A stretch of 64,000 nt of DNA from Paenibacillus sedimenti (lineage in GTDB: Bacteria; Bacillota; Bacilli; Paenibacillales; NBRC-103111): assembly GCF_014534655.1 (NCBI RefSeq), contig NZ_JACVVD010000002.1:744001-808000 (forward strand). The letters run 5' to 3'. Shown piece by piece: positions 61,054-64,000 of this stretch (its first letter is position 1; each line of letters starts with the position of its first letter). The position numbers and the translations under genes are program-made. The notes under the pieces were generated by a model that was given only the letters and a program-made list of their open reading frames with translations, ran no database searches and was not told the origin of the DNA.

Positions 61054-61284
61054 TCAAAAATATCTTGATGAAATTTGATATGGCGGAAACGATTCGTTAA
61101 CCTCCCATGATTCCACAATACGATGGGCGGTGTGGAAATCGTATCCTCTCCCCATCAAATATGTGATGGCTGCAACCTCGAACATGGAGTGAGTGACCGA
61201 TGTGTACTTCTTTTCATGTAAACCATATTGAACGACCGGATAAATGCTTTCGAGCACATAATTTCTTAATGTATGATCTATCAT
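61054..61284 (-). CDS. Small hypothetical protein
   Basis: This 76-residue protein (MIDHTLRNYVLESIYPVV, FEVAAITYLMGRGYDFHTAHRIVESWE) has an AAAGGTG ribosome site. It looks helical and soluble. I do not recognise the family. It is followed by hsp20 on the same strand after 73 bases. Confidence 0.6.
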   Translation of the reverse strand: MIDHTLRNYVLESIYPVVQYGLHEKKYTSVTHSMFEVAAITYLMGRGYDFHTAHRIVESWEVNESFPPYQISSRYF

Positions 61285-61429
61285 TTTTTCACCTTTCCTT
61301 TTACAAATTATTTTTTGGTGGTCTGGGCATTTACTACAGTTTCATGCTATTCGCCCGGATGCAGGAAGGAACCGGACAATCGCCCAATACTCATCTCAAA
61401 AGTGGTCACAGATGGGCTTGCCAAATCCC

Positions 61430-61457
61430 TTGACAACAGAGCATTTTATAGTATTAT
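61430..61457 (+). promoter_or_regulatory. SigmaA-type promoter of the metA operon
   Basis: TTGACA (consensus -35) and TATTAT are separated by 16 bases, placing the transcript start about 20-25 bases before the S-box. Confidence 0.65.
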
Positions 61458-61484
61458 TAATAACAACTGAATAGGTTTTACTTT

Positions 61485-61613
61485 CTTATCAAGAGTAGGT
61501 GGAGGGACTAGCCCGATGATACCCGGCAACCGACAAACCTTTGAGCTAACAAAGGAATGCACGGTGCTAATTCTTGCGGAAACGCTGTACGAAGCGAATC
61601 TGGGAGATAAGAG
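61485..61613 (+). promoter_or_regulatory. SAM-I (S-box) riboswitch of the met operon
   Basis: The leader has the conserved S-box blocks: CTTATCAAGAG at the start, GGTGGAGGGAC, then CCCGATGATACCCGGCAACC, GGTGCTAATTCTTGC, and GGGAGATAAGAG closing the P1 stem. A SAM-bound aptamer would favour the terminator downstream and switch off methionine genes. Confidence 0.95.
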
Positions 61614-61635
61614 TGAGGACATGACTTTGAATTTC

Positions 61636-61673
61636 TATGACCTTTCTCTGATTCCGGAGAAGGTCATTTTTGC
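61636..61673 (+). terminator. SAM riboswitch expression-platform terminator
   Basis: ATGACCTTTCTC pairs with GAGAAGGTCAT and is followed by TTTTTG. It ends about 40 bases before metA. Confidence 0.88.
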
Positions 61674-61715
61674 TTTCACCAACAACCCAAACAAGTGACA
61701 AAAGGAGTGAACAGG

Positions 61716-62657
61716 ATGCCGATCAAGATTCCTGACAACCTGCCAGCCAAAGAAATATTAAATCAAGAAAACATCTTCACGATGGATGAATCTGTCGCGT
61801 ATCATCAGGATATTCGTCCACTTCGCATTGCTTTGTTAAACTTGATGCCGACGAAAGAGACAACCGAAACACAATTGCTGCGCTTAATCGGCAATACCCC
61901 TTTGCAGGTGGAATTCGTGCTTCTGCATCCCAAGACTCATACTTCCAAAAACACTTCCGCTGAACATCTGGAATTGTTCTATAAAACGTTTGAAGACATT
62001 CAAGACGAGAAGCTGGATGGCATGATCATCACGGGTGCGCCTGTTGAGCAAATGGAGTTTGAAGATGTGAATTACTGGGAAGAATTGACGCAGATTCTCA
62101 ACTGGAGCAAGGAGAATGTCACTTCCACACTGCACATTTGCTGGGCCGCACAAGCTGGCTTGTATCATCATTTCGGCGTACCGAAATATGCGCTGGATAA
62201 CAAGATGTTCGGTGTATTCCCTCACACGGTGAACGTGCAGAATACGAAGCTGCTGCGCGGCTTTGACGAAGTTTTCTATGTGCCGCAGTCACGTCACACT
62301 GAAGTCCGCCGTGAAGATATCGAGAGATGTCCGGATTTGGAGATTTTATCCGAATCGGAAGAAGCCGGCGTATATATCGCAGCAACTCGCGATGGCAAGC
62401 ATATATTCGTTACCGGGCATTCGGAGTACGATGCCTGCACGTTGAAATGGGAATATGACCGCGATGTGAATAAAGGGCTCGAAATTGCCGTTCCTAAAAA
62501 TTATTACCCTAACGATGACCCAAGCAGACAGCCTTACAACACTTGGAGAGCGCATGCGAACCTGCTGTTTTCCAACTGGCTGAACTATTACGTGTATCAA
62601 GAAACGCCGTTTGATCTGAACGCCGTCAACAAAAGTCTTGCTAGCGCACAACTGTAA
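61716..62657 (+). CDS. metA: Homoserine O-acetyltransferase (MetA)
   Basis: The 313-residue MetA acylates homoserine in the first committed step of methionine synthesis. The catalytic Cys142 lies in [12 protein letters not shown]. The residue that sets acyl-donor specificity is Glu111 ([11 protein letters not shown]); Glu here is known to favour acetyl-CoA, Gly succinyl-CoA. The start at 61716 follows AAGGAGTG; an upstream in-frame start would lie outside the family N-terminus. It is controlled by the S-box upstream and followed by metI. Confidence 0.93.
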   Translation: MPIKIPDNLPAKEILNQENIFTMDESVAYHQDIRPLRIALLNLMPTKETTETQLLRLIGNTPLQVEFVLLHPKTHTSKNTSAEHLELFYKTFEDIQDEKLDGMIITGAPVEQMEFEDVNYWEELTQILNWSKENVTSTLHICWAAQAGLYHHFGVPKYALDNKMFGVFPHTVNVQNTKLLRGFDEVFYVPQSRHTEVRREDIERCPDLEILSESEEAGVYIAATRDGKHIFVTGHSEYDACTLKWEYDRDVNKGLEIAVPKNYYPNDDPSRQPYNTWRAHANLLFSNWLNYYVYQETPFDLNAVNKSLASAQL

Positions 62658-62693
62658 ATTGAATCGTACCCCACGAAGGAGGAGCTCTTTGCA

Positions 62694-63860
62694 ATGAAAA
62701 TCGAAAGTCGTCTCGCCCAAATCGGATCTCAAAATGAACCTGGTACCGGTGCTGTCAGCTTCCCGGTCTACCAAGCAACCGCCTTCCGCCATCCGAAGCT
62801 CGGACAAAGCACCGGATTTGATTATGCACGCACCAAAAGTCCGACCCGTAAGGTGCTTGAGGATGCCATTGCTCAGCTTGAATCGGGAGATGCAGGCTTT
62901 GCCTGCTCTTCGGGTATGGCTGCACTGCAAACGATTTTTGCATACTTCAGCCAAGGCGATCACTTGATCGTTTCTTTGGATCTCTATGGCGGGACATACC
63001 GTTTACTTGAGAAAATCATGTCGCGATTCGGCGTGACGGCTACTTATGTGGATACCAACGATCTGGATGGCCTTGAGGCCGCTTGCCAGCCGAATACCAA
63101 AGGGCTAATCATTGAGACGCCGACGAATCCGCTTATGATGATTACGGATCTCGAGCTTGTCTGTACATGGGCCCGTAAAAAGGGCATCGTGTCGATTGTC
63201 GACAACACGCTATTGACCCCGTTCCTGCAGCGCCCGATCGAACTTGGCGCAGACATTGTGGTACATAGTGCCACCAAGTATCTCGGTGGCCATAATGACG
63301 TGCTCGCCGGCCTTATCGTAACCAAAGGCAAGGAGCTTTCCGAGCAGATCGCGTTCCTGCATAACTCCATTGGCGCCGTGCTTGGACCGCAGGATAGCTG
63401 GCTGCTCATGAGAGGGATGAAGACACTCGCGCTTCGCATGGAGCGTCATGAGTATAATGCAACGGCCATCGCCAAGTTCTTGCTTGCGCATCCCCTTGTC
63501 GATGAAGTGTTCTACCCGGCATTAGAGAGCCATCCTGGCTATGCCGTACAGAACAAACAATCGAGCGGCAACACCGGCATCTTCTCTTTCAAAGTGAAGG
63601 ATGCCAGGTTGATCGAACCGATTCTGCGTCATATACAGCTGATCGCCTTCGCGGAAAGTCTCGGGGGTGTAGAGTCCTTGATGACCTACCCGGCTGTGCA
63701 AACCCACGCGGATATTCCTCTGGAAATCCGCCAAAAAGTAGGCGTTGACGATCGCCTGCTGCGTTTCTCGGTAGGTATCGAGCACGTCGACGATCTGATC
63801 GCAGATCTGACGAATGCGTTCAATCTGGCGCAGGCGGAGCTTGAAGGAGGTGCTCTGTAA
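62694..63860 (+). CDS. metI: Cystathionine gamma-synthase/O-acetylhomoserine thiolyase
   Basis: The 388-residue PLP enzyme of the Cys/Met metabolism family joins the acylated homoserine to cysteine or sulfide. PLP lysine is in VHSATKYLGGHNDV, with FACSSGMAALQT and IVDNTLLTPFLQRP as further family motifs. The ATG follows AAGGAGGAGC. Its stop overlaps the next start (TAATG). Order metA-metI-metC fits a transsulfuration operon in Bacillales. Confidence 0.93.
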   Translation: MKIESRLAQIGSQNEPGTGAVSFPVYQATAFRHPKLGQSTGFDYARTKSPTRKVLEDAIAQLESGDAGFACSSGMAALQTIFAYFSQGDHLIVSLDLYGGTYRLLEKIMSRFGVTATYVDTNDLDGLEAACQPNTKGLIIETPTNPLMMITDLELVCTWARKKGIVSIVDNTLLTPFLQRPIELGADIVVHSATKYLGGHNDVLAGLIVTKGKELSEQIAFLHNSIGAVLGPQDSWLLMRGMKTLALRMERHEYNATAIAKFLLAHPLVDEVFYPALESHPGYAVQNKQSSGNTGIFSFKVKDARLIEPILRHIQLIAFAESLGGVESLMTYPAVQTHADIPLEIRQKVGVDDRLLRFSVGIEHVDDLIADLTNAFNLAQAELEGGAL

Positions 63861-64000
63861 TGAGCGCATCCAAGGACGATAAACGTAAACCGCACGGCAA
63901 GTTTGCTACGAAGCTTATTCACTTCGGTGCGGAAATCGATGAAGCGACGGGGGCATCCAGCGTGCCCTTGTATCAAGCTTCAACGTTCCATCAAGCGGAT
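63860..64000 (+). CDS. metC: Cystathionine beta-lyase, N-terminal part (runs off window)
   Basis: The first 47 residues are visible. They match the start of a second Cys/Met-metabolism PLP enzyme (FATKLIHFGAEIDEATGA, SVPLYQASTFHQAD). In this position it is most likely MetC, which cleaves cystathionine to homocysteine. The start overlaps the metI stop and follows GGAGG. Confidence 0.85.
   Translation, partial: MSASKDDKRKPHGKFATKLIHFGAEIDEATGASSVPLYQASTFHQAD

Noticed and set aside
61516..61698. 60-codon frame upstream of metA
   Set aside because: It lies within the S-box and its terminator, which are clearly RNA elements.
1..64000. CRISPR arrays, tRNA/rRNA genes, insertion sequences, phage genes
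   Set aside because: No regularly spaced direct repeats with unique spacers, no transposase or integrase, and no tRNA or rRNA signature were seen on either strand.

Overview
The window looks like chromosome from a low-to-mid GC, endospore-forming Firmicute of the Paenibacillaceae, most likely Paenibacillus or a close relative. This rests on strong AGGAGG-type ribosome sites, frequent TTG/GTG starts, a tyrosyl-tRNA synthetase T-box, an S-box before metA, YesM/YesN two-component genes, many AraC-type regulators and many glycosidase and ABC-uptake genes. No rRNA, tRNA, CRISPR, IS element or prophage was recognised.

Layout. 1-5.2 kb: the end of an adenosylcobalamin operon (cbiB end, cobS, cobD-like, cobQ, PduO-type adenosyltransferase) with an RluA-type pseudouridine synthase as its last gene. 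5.4-13.4 kb: mixed housekeeping genes (FMN-binding oxidase-like protein, ArsC/Spx-like protein, M50 protease, aminotransferase), a tandem pair of DGQHR-domain (DndB-like) genes with no dnd modification genes beside them, a frameshifted AraC/GyrI-like regulator and an alpha/beta hydrolase. 13.5-24.2 kb: a starch/maltodextrin cluster with GH15 glucoamylase, LacI repressor, MalEFG-type importer, a frameshifted GH13 amylase and a GH13 neopullulanase-type enzyme. 24.3-30.9 kb: small enzymes, a very large glycosyltransferase/PMT fusion, an FMN reductase and a 5'-3' exonuclease. 31-42.3 kb: a YesM/YesN two-component system, a complete Opp/Dpp-type ABC importer and a PhyH-like dioxygenase fused to HEAT repeats. 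42.3-50.2 kb: a sugar-acid catabolic region (SDR, FAH-type hydrolase, split UxaA dehydratase, aldo/keto reductase, UxaE-type epimerase) with two AraC regulators. 50.2-54.1 kb: an intergenic region full of structured repeats, an AraC regulator and a GH52 beta-xylosidase. 54.2-64 kb: small conserved genes, an HRDC protein, T-box/tyrS, corA with a long leader, an XRE regulator pair, hsp20 and the S-box-controlled metA-metI-metC operon, which runs off the window.

The genes fit a plant-polymer-degrading soil lifestyle: extracellular oligosaccharides are imported by ABC systems and cut by cytoplasmic glycosidases, and uronic or deoxy-sugar acids are funnelled to central metabolism, each locus under its own LacI, AraC or YesMN control. 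The least explained signals are the DGQHR pair, a dispersed structured element (one copy near 31 kb, two near 50 kb) whose terminal hairpin changes sequence but keeps pairing, four 17-bp inverted repeats at 22.2-22.4 kb, and the structured corA leader. Two genes carry apparent frameshifts (AraC/GyrI and amylase); read-level checking is needed to separate decay from sequencing error.
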